DNA from: Pagrus major
Lineage: Eukaryota; Chordata; Actinopteri; Spariformes; Sparidae
NCBI RefSeq assembly: GCF_040436345.1
Contig: NC_133218.1
Span: forward strand, 21,431,570 to 21,495,569
Direction: 5' to 3'
Length of the DNA: 64,000 nt
Part shown: piece after piece, positions 27,440 to 51,830 of the stretch
How positions within the stretch are numbered: the stretch's first letter is position 1
Layout: every line of letters starts with the position of its first letter
Notes under the pieces: generated by a model
The model's database searches: none
Told to the model about the DNA's origin: nothing
Seen by the model: the letters and a program-made list of their open reading frames with translations, nothing else
Position numbers and translations under genes: made by a program

Positions 27440-27960
27440 CAGGCTCGACTCTTAAAGGCGCCGCGCATCAAGGTTTTACCACCGCAATGACACAAAGCAA
27501 AATCCATTAGCCGGATGCAAATATGTGCTGTTAAGTTCTCGTTAAAAATGGCTGCAGGAAGTCAGTAACAAAGAGTGGAATGGATTCAACGATTGTTTTC
27601 AATTGAGGGGCTGTAGTGTGTGGTTGCTGCCGTGGATGAGGAGTAATTGCCTGCAATTGCAAAGCAATTTCTAACCCTAATGGGTAAATTGCAGGGTGTG
27701 TAACGGGGCTGGTATTGAGCCATTCTTACTGGCAATTACAACAAATGGTATAATGATAAAGGGCCTGTTTTTAAGATTAAGCTTGTTTAACATGTGTTTT
27801 TTGTCATTATCTAAGTGAATGTTGCAGAGAATTGATTCATCATGGTCCGCCCCAGCCGGCAGTGGGGAGTGTGTGCTGAGCCGCCTCTCTAAACGCAGAA
27901 CAAAAGGGCAGACGGTGAGAGTGTCGACCTTGTGTTATCCCTCCGCTTGGAGAACTCTCT
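27440..27960. promoter_or_regulatory. Candidate conserved non-coding element (enhancer)
   Basis: Unique sequence with an octamer ATGCAAAT (27515) and many homeodomain-like sites (GTAATTGCC, CAATTGC, GCAATTACAAC), flanked by GC-richer blocks. It lacks repeats and ORFs. The texture resembles vertebrate developmental enhancers; conservation itself cannot be checked here. Confidence 0.35.
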
Positions 27961-28224
27961 ATCAGACGTGTCATCGCTGTTCCTAATGAAATCAGATGGA
28001 CAAGTATTGGTGACAGCATGAAATCAATAAAGCATCAAAAGGGTCTGTGTGTGTGTGTGTCTATAAAATGAGTCTGTGTAGACATGAAAGCTGTCAGGAT
28101 TTTTACTACACGGCACACAATGATGATATTATTGCAATATCTAAAAAAAAACTCAGACAAATTAATTTTTAAATATGTTTATTTATTTATCATGCTCATT
28201 GTCAGATTCATCATTTTAGTTTGA

Positions 28225-28700
28225 GTTACTATTGCAGCAGTGTATTCCCCCTCTATCTGAAACGCTCTGTTTTAGTTCCTGTCTCTTTAAGGCCCACCCT
28301 CCCAAATACCCAGTCACCTCTGATTGGTCAGCTCACACACACCTGAGCCAGCACCGCTAACAACAACAGAGCAACTTTGCTATGTGCCATATTATACGCA
28401 AGGTATAAAATACATGGTGATGTAGTGTGATGTCACAAAGTCACAGAATTAAAGGCGTGACTACTGACAAGGCGTTCAGGACCAGCATTTTCTGTGGGAA
28501 AAAGGAGCTTCTGTCTGTGCCGGCTTTGACCTTAACTTTCAAGACCTTTTACATGCAGCCTGAAAGATTATTTACTGTGTGTTTTCTCTCTTTTTTGGCA
28601 AATGAATTACATTGAAACAAATATGAAAAAATAACAATTACAAGTAACAACTTCTTCTATTTTATGCCGGGTGGAAACCAGCGTAAAGGTGCATAACCAC
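28225..28700. repeat. Dispersed repeat, copy A
   Basis: Shares long imperfect blocks with 31910-32270: GTATTCCCCCTCTATCTGAA, CGCTCTGTTTTAGTTC, AACAACAACAGAGCAACTT, GAATTAAAGGCGTGACTACT, CTTTCAAGA. Same orientation as copy B. The 28750-28860 flank (GATAATCGTCAATACCTG ... GTGACAGCCCTAG) looks repeat-derived too. Confidence 0.65.
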
Positions 28701-29247
28701 CACCTGCTATGACAAAGCAAGAACGGAGAGAAACAAAAAACAATTTAAGAGGTGATAAATTATTATTTACACGATATTATCATATTAACACGATAACAAT
28801 ATTTAATTTTTAAATATCATGATAATCGTCAATACCTGTATATTGTGACAGCCCTAGTAAACATGTTCGGGCTTCTTTATTTTATTCATATTAATACCTT
28901 GTTGCAATTACAACGAAAGATTACAGTTGTATTTTAAATGCTCATATGACACAACATCGCCTGCACCAAGTTTCCTCCAGACCCATTAAAGGTGAAAGCC
29001 CTCCCCCATCTCTCACTTTTTAATGAGATTTGGAGTGTGTGTGTCACCCCACTGTGAAGCCATCGGTGACAGGCGAGAGGACAAAAGGAGGCCTGATGCT
29101 CTGGTTTTGGGAAATACCCCCCTCCTAACCAGACACACACATTCACACACACGCACACACATCTACCGCTAGCTCCCATCTGGTGGAAGGGCATTAAGAG
29201 GCGAGCCTGAATAAGGAACTATTGGCGCATGCATGTCCATGCACAGG

Positions 29248-29276
<29 letters not shown>
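29248..29276. repeat. (CA)n microsatellite
   Basis: About 14 units. Confidence 0.95.
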
Positions 29277-29278
<2 letters not shown>

Positions 29279-31909
29279 CAATCCAGGTGCTTCAATGCCT
29301 CCCTCTGCTTCGTCGCCATGTTGCTAATGTCAGCGTTGAGTACTGTCTCCATCCAAATATGCAAATATTAAAGCTTTTTTAGAGGAAATAAAGCGACATG
29401 TAATTTTTGTTTGTTTGAAAACCAAAATAAAACCAAGCAAGTCTTCAATTTAAAATCATGAGATGCACTTTAAGGATTATTAACAGGTTATTTTTTATTG
29501 GAACTTGCGTGAAAAACAGATAAGGGTGTGCTAATAAAACCAAAAAGGCCTCATTATCTCTTCTTTTCATCTCTCCAAGATATCAAATGTTTGTTTTACT
29601 GGAGGTATTTGTGATGAAACCAACAGCATCCTTAAAGTATTTGAAGATGAACAAGAAACTCTTCTTTTCATTTCTTCATGTCCTGGAATTCCTTCATTTT
29701 GAAACAAAGAAGACAGAGAAATATAATTATTCCCTGTCTGCACGCGAACTGCACACACAAGCGCATGTCTCCAAATGTCTCAGCTCCGTGCACGTAATCT
29801 TGCATCATACTCTCATGTTTTAAGTGTGTGATCTGATGAAGGAGAGTTTCTGACTTGGTGATATTAGAGTGCCTCGCCCCAGAGGCTCCCCCTCGACAAG
29901 CCTATGACGCACTTCCTGACAAGGTGGTAGCAGGCTGCGTATCAGGAGAGGAGAAGAAGGTGGTGGTGGTGGTGGTAGCGAGGAGGTGGGGACCAGCTAA
30001 ATATATACCAGCTGTGGTGATAGTGCTGAAGGCTGGCATGTGCAACCAATCATGCTTCCTGACTCGTGCAGAAGGAGGATCCTGCTGCTGTTTTCCGAGC
30101 CAATGGGTGCTGATCCAGAGCCTCATGTGGGGGGGTTTGTTACCCAGCGTTCAGGTAGAAGTACGACGTATAGAACGGGATCATTTAAGGTCTCGAATGC
30201 CATGTTTATCTGTGTCCTGCATATCTATGCACAGCTCAGCCAACACACCCATGATCGTGTTACGCAGTGATCCTTCATTGAGCACCATGGACAGCTCACG
30301 TGTGGATGTATGTGACTGCAGAAAGCAGGAGAGGCTGCATAAAGTTACAACTCTCTTTTTTTTTTCTAACCCAAAACAAAGATTTTTCTCAACACAACTC
30401 CTCAAAAACCCAATGAGTGATTCGGTAAATCTTTTATAATTCATGAAGTTTGGATAAAGGCAGAGTAAATGCTTTGTTTGTGATGATGATTCCAGTCAAA
30501 GCGATCTTCCTGTGTCCTAAGTCGATATCCCATCTACAGACACATGCTTTCTCATCATCCTGTGACTCGCTCAGAAGTGCTCCAGGCACAGTGTGCAAAT
30601 CAGGAGCTTATTTATGAGCGACACAGGATCTCAGGGGCCCGAGCACAACATGAGCACAACCCCCCCGAGTCATTAAAGAGTGATTTTGGCATCCACTTCC
30701 CCTCCTCTCACAGCCGCCCCTCAGCTCCCTCGAGGCCGGAGCGGCACCTGCCCCCACCCACATCTGAGCAGCCATTTAAGATGGCGAACATATGCGCACG
30801 CATTCTCTCAATTTAGCATCCATGCTGTCAGACACACACGCCCCACATGCTATATTTATATATGTGATGCAAATGAAAACATTAAAACTCAAGAGAGCGG
30901 CTGGGTGACGTATTTCTGCATAAAGACTTGCATCAATACGCAGACACCAGGGCTGATGTTACCTTGAGGTTTCTCTTTTTTTATTTTCTCAGTGGGGAGG
31001 TTTGCGTTAATAGGCGGATTGATGGTCACAGAGGGTTATGGGTCACCTCCCTCACTTGCACCGGGACAGGATGACGGTTCTGGCTGGTTGACTGTGAGAA
31101 AATACCATTTAGGGATGGCTGGTGACACGTTTATTGAGCCTGTCAAATTAACAAAAGCAATGAGCTTAGCCAGGACAAGGGTCACAATAACACACACACG
31201 CATGCATGCATGGACAGAGGTAGAGGGAAAGAGAGCATGTTTTTAAAATCCAGAAGTTGTGCATCAATCAAACACTGATCTCTGTGTCACCTTGGGCTTT
31301 TCAGAGCTCCTGCAGAGTTGTTTGACGTCAGTGATGTTAGGAAAGAGATGTGGTCTGAATTTTACTTCACTAATTCTGCACCACAAACTGCAGGAATCCA
31401 TTCAAAATGATTTTAAAGATAGACATCTAACTACACAGGAAAGAGATGAGCAGATGTGCAGATACATTCATAGAATTTTAAAGGTATAATATTTAACATT
31501 TCTGCATTTAAATGTGTAAAAACAACAGGATTATATATTATAGTATAGATTATATATTTTGTTGACATTATCCTAAATGTTTAAACCCGCAGAAATCAAA
31601 AAGTTTACTCAAGGTATGTTTAATTTAGTTGCCTGTCGGTATTTCTGTGAAATTATCAGATGATTAAAAATGATAGTTTATCAGACATCTATTGTGCATG
31701 ATGGACTGTGCATTGTATTGTATATGTCTCCTATTAATCATTATCTACAGACATGGTCTGCTTTAGTAAATATTTATGACTGTTATCTATAGCAGCTTTT
31801 GAATTATTTAAATAAACATATTACGCTTGTTTTCAGATTAATAATTTTATTTTTACTACAATAGGTTCAAATGCATTAATGCTCGAAAAACACATTAGTT
31901 TTCTCACAC

Positions 31910-32270
31910 TGTCCTGTTCTGCAGCTCTGTATTCCCCCTCTGTCTGAAACGCTCTGTTTTAGTTCTGCTCTCTTTAAAGCTCCCCCTCCCGTCTGCTCTG
32001 AATGGTCAGCTCAACTACGCCTGAGCTGGCATCAGTAACAACAACAGAGCAACTTCACTAAATAAATTCATACTTGCCACACTAGCAGCTCGGCATAATG
32101 TTTGACATGGTGATGAAGTGTGATGTCAACAAGTCACGGAATTAAAGGCGGTACTACTGACGAGGCGTTTCAAGAGCAGTCTTTTCTGTGGGAGAGATAC
32201 TGAGGCCTTCTTAACTTTCAAGATCTTCATGTACAAGAACCAAAATAAAAGGGGGAAAAAAAACAACAAA
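31910..32270. repeat. Dispersed repeat, copy B
   Basis: Second copy of the family at 28225-28700, about 3.7 kb away in the same orientation. Shared blocks include GTATTCCCCCTCTGTCTGAA, CGCTCTGTTTTAGTTC and ACAACAGAGCAACTTCACTA. Confidence 0.65.
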
Positions 32271-32588
32271 AAAGTAATAGGTCACCTTCAAAGATCCTCT
32301 TCAGAAGTGCACCTCTGTTCGAATAAAAATCTGTGTCTGGTTTGGCTTTAACTTGGTTTGAACTTTAAATTACATCTAAGCCTTCTGCGTCATTCCAACA
32401 TCTCGGATCTATGGATATGCAAATGTTCAGCATAAAGTAAGATGTCTCCTACTTCACTACAAAGTCCCTTCTCATTATTTGTGCACTGGAGGCTTTCAAG
32501 TTTCCACGTCACACTTGTGTAAGTTGAATATCGGACCAGGATTGGCTACCAGACTTATGATGTCACTGCTCGTACGCACACGCCATCC

Positions 32589-32787
32589 TTAAAGCGATAG
32601 TTTGGGTCTTTTGATGTGGGATTGTATGAGGTACTTATCCCTATAGTCAGTGTATCACCTGCAGTAGATGACCGTCAGCTCTCCCCCTGTGTGGAGAAGC
32701 AGCGTGTAGCATCGACAGGGAAGCAGATCGTTGTGCTGCAAGCAAGATGTATTTTAGCCACCTAAAAGAAGGCCAAATATATATGTA

Positions 32788-32877
<90 letters not shown>

Positions 32878-33231
32878 CGTTTAAGTGCACACTATATTTT
32901 GAACATTTTTGGTGCTTTACATTGCTGTCAGTTCGACCCAAACAGCTGATCTGCTTGTGTGTAGGAATATATAATATACTATAATATAATATACTGATTT
33001 TGTACGGTTGAGGGAATGTAGTCCCAAAAAAAAGGGCTGTCTGACTGCGAAGGTCGTCTTTTAGTGGGCTAAAACGAGTCTTGCTGCCGGTACTGAGCCG
33101 CACAATGCTCTGCTCTGCGCTGCAACTCCACACAAGGAGAGAGCTGACGGTCATCTGCTGCAGGTAATACACTGACAAGGGACAGGTACCTTATACAAGC
33201 CCACATCAAAAGACCCGAACTATCCCTTTAA
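32589..33231. mobile_element. Foldback (MITE-like) element containing an (AT)n tract
   Basis: Ends TTAAAGCGATAGTTTGGGTC and (inverted) TTAAAGGGATAGTTCGGGTC. The inner block GATGACCGTCAGCTCTC recurs inverted at about 33133-33157. Arms match for at least 120 bp. The centre carries about 100 bp of (AT)n at 32776-32877. Confidence 0.75.
32776..32877. repeat. (AT)n microsatellite
   Basis: About 100 bp of AT with a few G/C interruptions, inside the foldback element at 32589-33231. Confidence 0.95.
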
Positions 33232-36008
33232 CTTAGATTAAGGGCGGACACAGAAACTTTACACCTTCAAAAGTAGAAACGGTCTTCTAGCGTCACATCA
33301 TTCTACATAGTGAAGCTAAAACATCCACAAGTGAAGCAACAATATTCACTACACATTTTTGAGAAGAGGAGGACTTCAATATTTCATCATTAGATGCAAT
33401 ATCGAGGAAATAATGAGGCCAACAGTGAATAAAATATTAAGTGAGTGTCAGAAACATTTTGGATTTCTGGATTTTATTCCCAGGCTTTATCCATTCATAA
33501 CTGTGCAAACTGATTTCTGTCTTTCTGAGTACATCAAGGCTTTCAATCAGCCTAACAAAGAGATACTCATTGAGAAATTTACTGAAAGAAACAAAGATTA
33601 TGTGACTCTACTCAGGCTCAGATGTACTCTGTCGTTTTGTAGTACAGTATCTCCTTCAGAACTGAGTGCCGAAGCTTTTGTTGGTGGAGGAAGGGGTCGA
33701 CTCCTAAATCGAAGTAACACCTCCAAATGGCTCAATAAGTGCTCCTCCTCCCTCTCATCTCCATTAAGAGGTTAGAACAGTCAATAGGTCCAGCCGAACA
33801 CTGGGGACTGACCTCATTGATTTCACCGCTGGGGGAAGGAGGGCAGCCATTAACTGTGCACTTCCTGTGGCCTTGGTGGAACAGCTAAAACTCACTCTGC
33901 TGAAAACCCGACTGTGATCTCATGTTTTTTTAAGTAATGATTATTCCTACAATATCAGCATACCAACTTATATTGATACTATTGAATCTTGATTAGCAAT
34001 ACATGCTTTGACAATCAGGCTTATTAGCTGTTGTTGTTGTGACATCCCTGAATATATGAACCACGTTGTTACCATGTTTTGGTGTGTAAATGGCTCATAC
34101 TTCATACAGTAGATCTCCTCAGCTGGCAGCCGCATCATGGCTGGAATGGCTGCAATGTAATCCGGTGGTCTTATTATTTAATAAAAAGGTCTGTCTCTGC
34201 AGGAGTCGTTTCAGAAAGGTCGTCAGAGACTTAAAGTAACAACCTCGGCCTGTCAGTGGCAAAAACAAGCACTTTTAGTGGACGTTACTATGACAGTCGT
34301 AGTTGCCCCAAAGGATTACATTGCAGCCGCTGCAACTATGTCACATTTAAAAATACCAGAATTACCACAAAATGAGGTGTGTTCATGTGAACTTCCTCTG
34401 TCATCTAAAACAGAAACCATTAATAGGAAACATTTGTGGGTAAAGTGGTTCAATTAAACCTTAAAAGTACAAAAAGGGTTTACTCACCCAAATCAATTAG
34501 TGTTCTTTCTAATCTTTTTCATTGTCTACATTTTGGATATTTCTTCGTCAGTCTTTCAGTTTCATGTCAATCAACTTACCAACTGGTGCACCAAACAAAA
34601 CCATGAATACATTCACAAACCTTATATAGATTATCTCCACTTCACTTTAAAATAAAGTTTGGTGGGCTTGAACACCATCTGGTTGGCGAGACACCCCTCC
34701 AGCTGTCTTGAAGGCTGTCCTGGCTGTCGTCAGCAGACATGCCAGGATCGTCTGCTGATCTACTTCACCGGGCCCATGTGGTCTCTCTCCCTGCATCACC
34801 TTTTTCTGCACCTTCAACACCTCCACAGCATACATACCACATTGTGTGCATTTCTGATATTGCCGATTTCACCACCCCATTGTGAAAATATTGTATTTAT
34901 TTGAAGTAAATTAGCATGACTTTGTCCTGATCGACCAACTGATGGGTCACATGATGTGAAGCACTGAAGACTGGAGGCTGTGGAGGTTGAGAAATCCATT
35001 CATTTTTGTCCAAGTGCCTCAATATCTACCTCCATAAATATCGTATAAGCATGTGTTGAACTCAATACTTTACATTTCGTCTTTAAATGTCTCCCGGTGA
35101 TGTTATCTCCATTGAAAACCGTTTTTTAATGAAACTTATTTATGGAAGCCCTAATAGTCATCGGTCAAACATATTATTTCCACCCTTTTTTCCGTGATAA
35201 TGAGTTAAATCATATTTGTTTTCTCAAGATCACAAGTTATTTTTGTCATTATGACATAACATCTAATGTTTTCCTGTGATGACGAGATAATTCATCACAA
35301 GAAGACGACTTCTTAAGTTTCATAAGAAGGCTCCCGTAGATCTTTTCACCCTTAAAGATGCAAAACAAAATATAGTCTGATGTTGTTGTAGCTTTTTCAG
35401 GCCACTGGTCATTGAATGTAGTACGCTATGTACATTTAGTGGAGGACTTAGCAGCTACAGAACTAAATATCCCCTCAGGAGTTGGTGGATTTTTCTAACT
35501 TTAAACTAACTTGTGTAAATAGCATTGTGCATATATAAATAAAGGTCAAGAAGGAGTCTCTATGAGATTGCAAAATTGAAAAAAACCCTGCTGTATGCAT
35601 GTTATGCTCTCCAACACTGTCTGCCTTGTTCCATTACTCGTTCATCTTTGTTACCAATACAAATACTCGAGAGAGACACACACGGATTTGTTTGCTTTTT
35701 TATATCAAAAAAGGATATAGAGTATTTCATTTTGACATCAACAAACCTTTCAATTTACACAGCAACAGAAGCCATAGAATTACACTGTAACTTCAGAGGC
35801 ACAAAACAGGAAACTTTTAACTACTTCAGGTTGCACATTTGTCATTTTTGAAAACGAAGAATCGCCTTTTTAGGTTTCATTCGTAATGTCAATGAATATC
35901 GTGACAATGAAATCAGGGTTGTACTGGGGGGAGGAGGAGGTACATGTGGTTCAGTAGGGCAAGAAGGGTCCAGCCACTGAATGAGGAACATTAATTAAAC
36001 TAAAAGGA

Positions 36009-36050
36009 AAGAGACAGAGAGAGAGACAGAGAGAGAGAGAAAGAGAGAGG
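36009..36050. repeat. (GA)n-rich tract
   Basis: Imperfect GA repeat with AGACAG interruptions. Confidence 0.9.
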
Positions 36051-37201
36051 AAACAACAGCACACAGTCCGTGCGGACCACACAAAAACAAAAACAGAAAC
36101 ATGAAGAAGACGAGCGTCCGCCTCGCAGACCGAGCTCGTTTTATCATTCTCATCTGGTGAGCAGCCCCGTCACAAACTCCTTGCACTTCCATGTTGTCAA
36201 AGACGTTTGTGTTGGACTCTATTACTATATTTTCATACATATATTTATATGTTTTTTTTCTTTACAATGTTTATTTTCTACATTTGTTATCACAAAAAAC
36301 ACGACTTTTAAACAAACGCATAAAAAACAGTTACATAATGATTGTTGATGACGTTTGACCAGAACTGTTACTATGGATTTATTGCTTTGTACACTGAGTT
36401 ATGTTTGGTGCCACCTGCACACTGGGGTCCATACAGTGGAGCCTCGCTACTGATGGTCTGTATCCCCTTAGAAATGTTTGACTTTCAGCTGAAACCCAGC
36501 TCTGCTCTTCACCTTTGGTTAATTGTGCAAAGAAATTGAAGCATCAGTAACAGTTTCTGAGACAAAGACAAGTAAGTTTGAAAGAAAAGGAAAGCAAAAC
36601 AAAAAGACAGACTACACATTTCACTTTGTTCCATGCATAAATACACACCCACGCACATCTATATTGTGAAGTGCTGACTTAAGGTCTCCACAGACGTGAC
36701 AAAATAAACAGAAGTGGCCCCTTTCAGACCTTGTCAGTGTTAAGTGCAGAATGAGGACACAACATATTGTGGAGGTTTGTTTGTGTTTGTTCATTCTTTC
36801 TGTTCAGGAGCCTAAAACACTTTTTCATTATCAGACTCCCAAAAATAAAGTCAGGCCATTACATTATACATTAATTCATAAAATGTCTAATCTCTCCTCC
36901 ATTCTGTAATGGAAATGGACAAATGGCAGTTTGTCCAGATTGCACCCCTTTGTGATTGCTCCTCCTGCTGTATCGTCTCTTTAACTTGAAATAAAATTCT
37001 CCTGTTTTGGTGAACTTATCTATACGTAAACATTCAAATACTTGTTCAGGAATGTTCACTTCATTCACGTTTTAAACTCTTCTCCTTTTAGTTTTAAAGG
37101 CCCTGAAAGCACATTTTCTCAATCAGCGTTTCTCACTGGTTTAAAGTCTTGGAGAGTTTTACCTATTTCCATGCACCAACCAGAGTTTAGCAACAACTGA
37201 A

Positions 37202-37569
37202 GCCCTTCTGATGGACCCCCATTGGACCTTATTTCAGAAATATATGTATGGTAGTGAGCGGCAAGAGAAAATACATTTTTGAGCCCGTTTGAATTGTGCT
37301 ATTAATTACTCATATGATGTTCGTCAATTTAAAAGATAATTCTTCAACTGGAGAAAGTCGCAGTTTGTCATAAAACTAATGAAATATAAGACTGACAAGA
37401 AATAGAAAGACTATTTCTATTTTTTCACTTAGTTAAAAATCATCCCTTAAGTTGACAAACATCAAATGAGTAATTCATGGCACAATTCAAACAGGATCAT
37501 ATAGATTATTTGTCCTTCATCTTGAGTACTTTTCCAAAATAAAGTCCCATGAAGCGCATCAGAAGGGAC
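37202..37569. mobile_element. Foldback element downstream of slc17a6
   Basis: The left arm CCCGTTTGAATTGTGCTATT...ATTACTCATATGATGTTCGT matches, inverted, the right arm at about 37447-37500. Ends CCCTTCTGATG and CATCAGAAGGG. Lies about 1.3 kb past the slc17a6 stop, so it may be within the 3-prime UTR. Confidence 0.65.
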
Positions 37570-38289
37570 GAGACTTCTGCACTCTATCGCAGTTGTTTAT
37601 CAATCAAATCCAATCAAACCACACCCCACACAGTCCTGATGAAGCAGATGAACTTTTCTGAATGTTAAAACTCTTTTTTTAATAATACATATAGAAGCTT
37701 TTCCAAAACTTGGATTGTTGTTTTAAAGTCATAAATATTTGATCTATAGAGAAATTCTTCACTTATCCCTTTGATTATGTAAATATCTATTTCACACTAT
37801 TTTGAATAATAATTTTTCCCTTTTCATTAAATATTATTCTGATATAGTAAGAGTCTCATACTGATTTTGGCTAGTCTGTACTTTCCCAAAGTCTTTGCAT
37901 TGCACAGACCCTTCGTAAGGTCGTGAATCTCTTGGTCTAAAAGTGCCTAAATTGAATCTATAAACTCTTATACATATTTCCTCTCTAGTTATATCTGTCG
38001 TATAGGTTTTATCTTAGAGAAATCTGTTAACAATGCATTGGTACAACTAGGCTTTTGTTGGCTTGACATTAATGTGGAAAATGTTAATGAGACTGGCTTT
38101 AGTCCTGCACTACACTGCTGAGATGTGACGGGCTGCACAAGCAAAAAATCAAACGCTCAACTGGCACAAAATGGATCACATGTAGCAAACGGACATTTTT
38201 ACCCTTTATGCGCGTGTAACCAAACAATCATCACAAGTCGATATATCACTCAAATCTCTACACCAGGTCACTTACATGTTGAGGACTTT

Positions 38290-38340
38290 TACACACACAC
38301 ACACACACCCACACACACACATACACACACACACACATAC
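38290..38340. repeat. (CA)n microsatellite
   Basis: Imperfect CA tract about 570 bp past the slc17a6 stop, probably in its 3-prime UTR. Confidence 0.9.
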
Positions 38341-38911
38341 AGAAGCCGGTGATAAGAAAACAAAAGTCGTCATGTTGTGCATTAAAAGGACACACTACTC
38401 TGAGTGCAGTCAGGAGAGCTACAGTACAATCTATATCAACAGAGTGTCTAGTTTCTGTTTACAATGCTGTGCAGTGACATTTATACACTGTAATGGCTGG
38501 CTTGTCGTACTGTAACTCTGATAAATAAGAGGTTGGCAGCTTCTATGTAACCCTACAGGCTTCATTCTGGTCAGGAAGCCTCAGCTGATGGGATGAAAAT
38601 GTTCACATTTATACACGATTGCACTCCAAATAAATATATCTATTATCAGTATGCATAATAATACATTTACAGACTGCCAATTCGATATGTGTTACACCTC
38701 TATGAGTCAAATATCTTTAAATTTTTTATACATTTTAGTAATTTTAACATTAAGTTGATACTTTTTTAGATTTATCTTTAGGATTTGTGCAAACAATACA
38801 ACAATGGATTGTAGATTTTCTTGTTTCTCATTTGATATTTTTTTTTATCACTAAACTGATGCACACTCAGGAAAATAAGTCTACTCATTGGTCGATGAAT
38901 GTGTGTTTGGT

Positions 38912-51164
<12,253 letters not shown>

Positions 51165-51830
51165 ATCCAGTTTCTATGTGTCGGCCTGTTTTCTCAAGAT
51201 TATTTTTAATGCTTGATCGTCATGTTACAGCGCAGGATGGCCGACTGCAGCGGCTACGAGGAAAAACAACAAACCAAGTTATAACAGATCTACAGTCCAG
51301 GGGAGGCGACGGTCCCAAAAAAAACAAACAAAAAACAAAACAAAAAAAACAACAACAAAAAAACCGCGCCTACTTTTCACAATCAAAGATCTGAAACGAA
51401 AACACCTCCGCGTAAAGACTCAGACGAGCTGTGCGCCTTCATCCACCCCCAACTCATCACCCGCCTGGCGTACAGTAGCCGCGCCGAGTGCCATCACGAC
51501 GGAAACAACGCGGAGGGGGGAAATTGACAGCCGGCGTCGTGGAGCAGCGCAGGAAAAAAAAAAAAAGAGAGGACGGATGAATGCAAGGATTAGGGGGGTG
51601 AAAAAAGAAAACCCAAAGCTGAAAGTTTAGGGAGCGGGAGTGCGTGTTTGGAGCGGCTTCGGTAAATCAATGAGGGGAGTGAGGCTGTATCGTGTCTCCT
51701 GTGGTGAGCGCAGGTTCATCTGACGTCGTGTTCAGCACCGAGGTCAGCGACAGGCAGCTCCGCGTCCAACATCTGGCCAGCTGCTCCGCACGACTCACTG
51801 GAGGCCAGGAGTCGACATAAAACATGAGAA
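51165..51830 (-). promoter_or_regulatory. Likely slc17a6 5-prime UTR and promoter region
   Basis: The sequence immediately upstream of the slc17a6 start codon is richer in CpG than its surroundings (clusters near 51360-51560 and 51650-51790) and holds no repeat or ORF of note. Position makes it the natural place for the 5-prime UTR and core promoter. No TATA box or initiator could be assigned with confidence. Confidence 0.4.

Larger units (their letters stand above)
13597..38911. other. Gene-free interval between gas2 and slc17a6
   Basis: About 25 kb upstream of the gas2 start and downstream of the slc17a6 stop. I found no exon of a recognisable protein. It holds the slc17a6 3-prime UTR (extent unknown), dispersed repeats, foldback elements, the longest microsatellites of the window and several unique AT/homeodomain-rich stretches that could be regulatory. 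Untranslated 5-prime exons of gas2 could lie here. The intronless fancf gene found in this interval in mammals is not seen. Confidence 0.75.

Noticed and set aside
29855-30439. 194-codon plus-strand frame
   Set aside because: Low-complexity valine run from a GGT repeat and no family resemblance.
32762-33178. 138-codon minus-strand frame with an Ile-Tyr repeat
   Set aside because: Lies wholly inside the foldback element and translates the (AT)n tract.
33359-33775. 138-codon plus-strand frame after the foldback element
   Set aside because: No recognised family, no splice or promoter context; considered chance or repeat-derived, though I cannot exclude a fragment of something real.
35090-35345. 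Possible repeat with ATGACGAGATAATTCATCAC-type phrases
   Set aside because: Repeat-like texture only; boundaries and family unclear.
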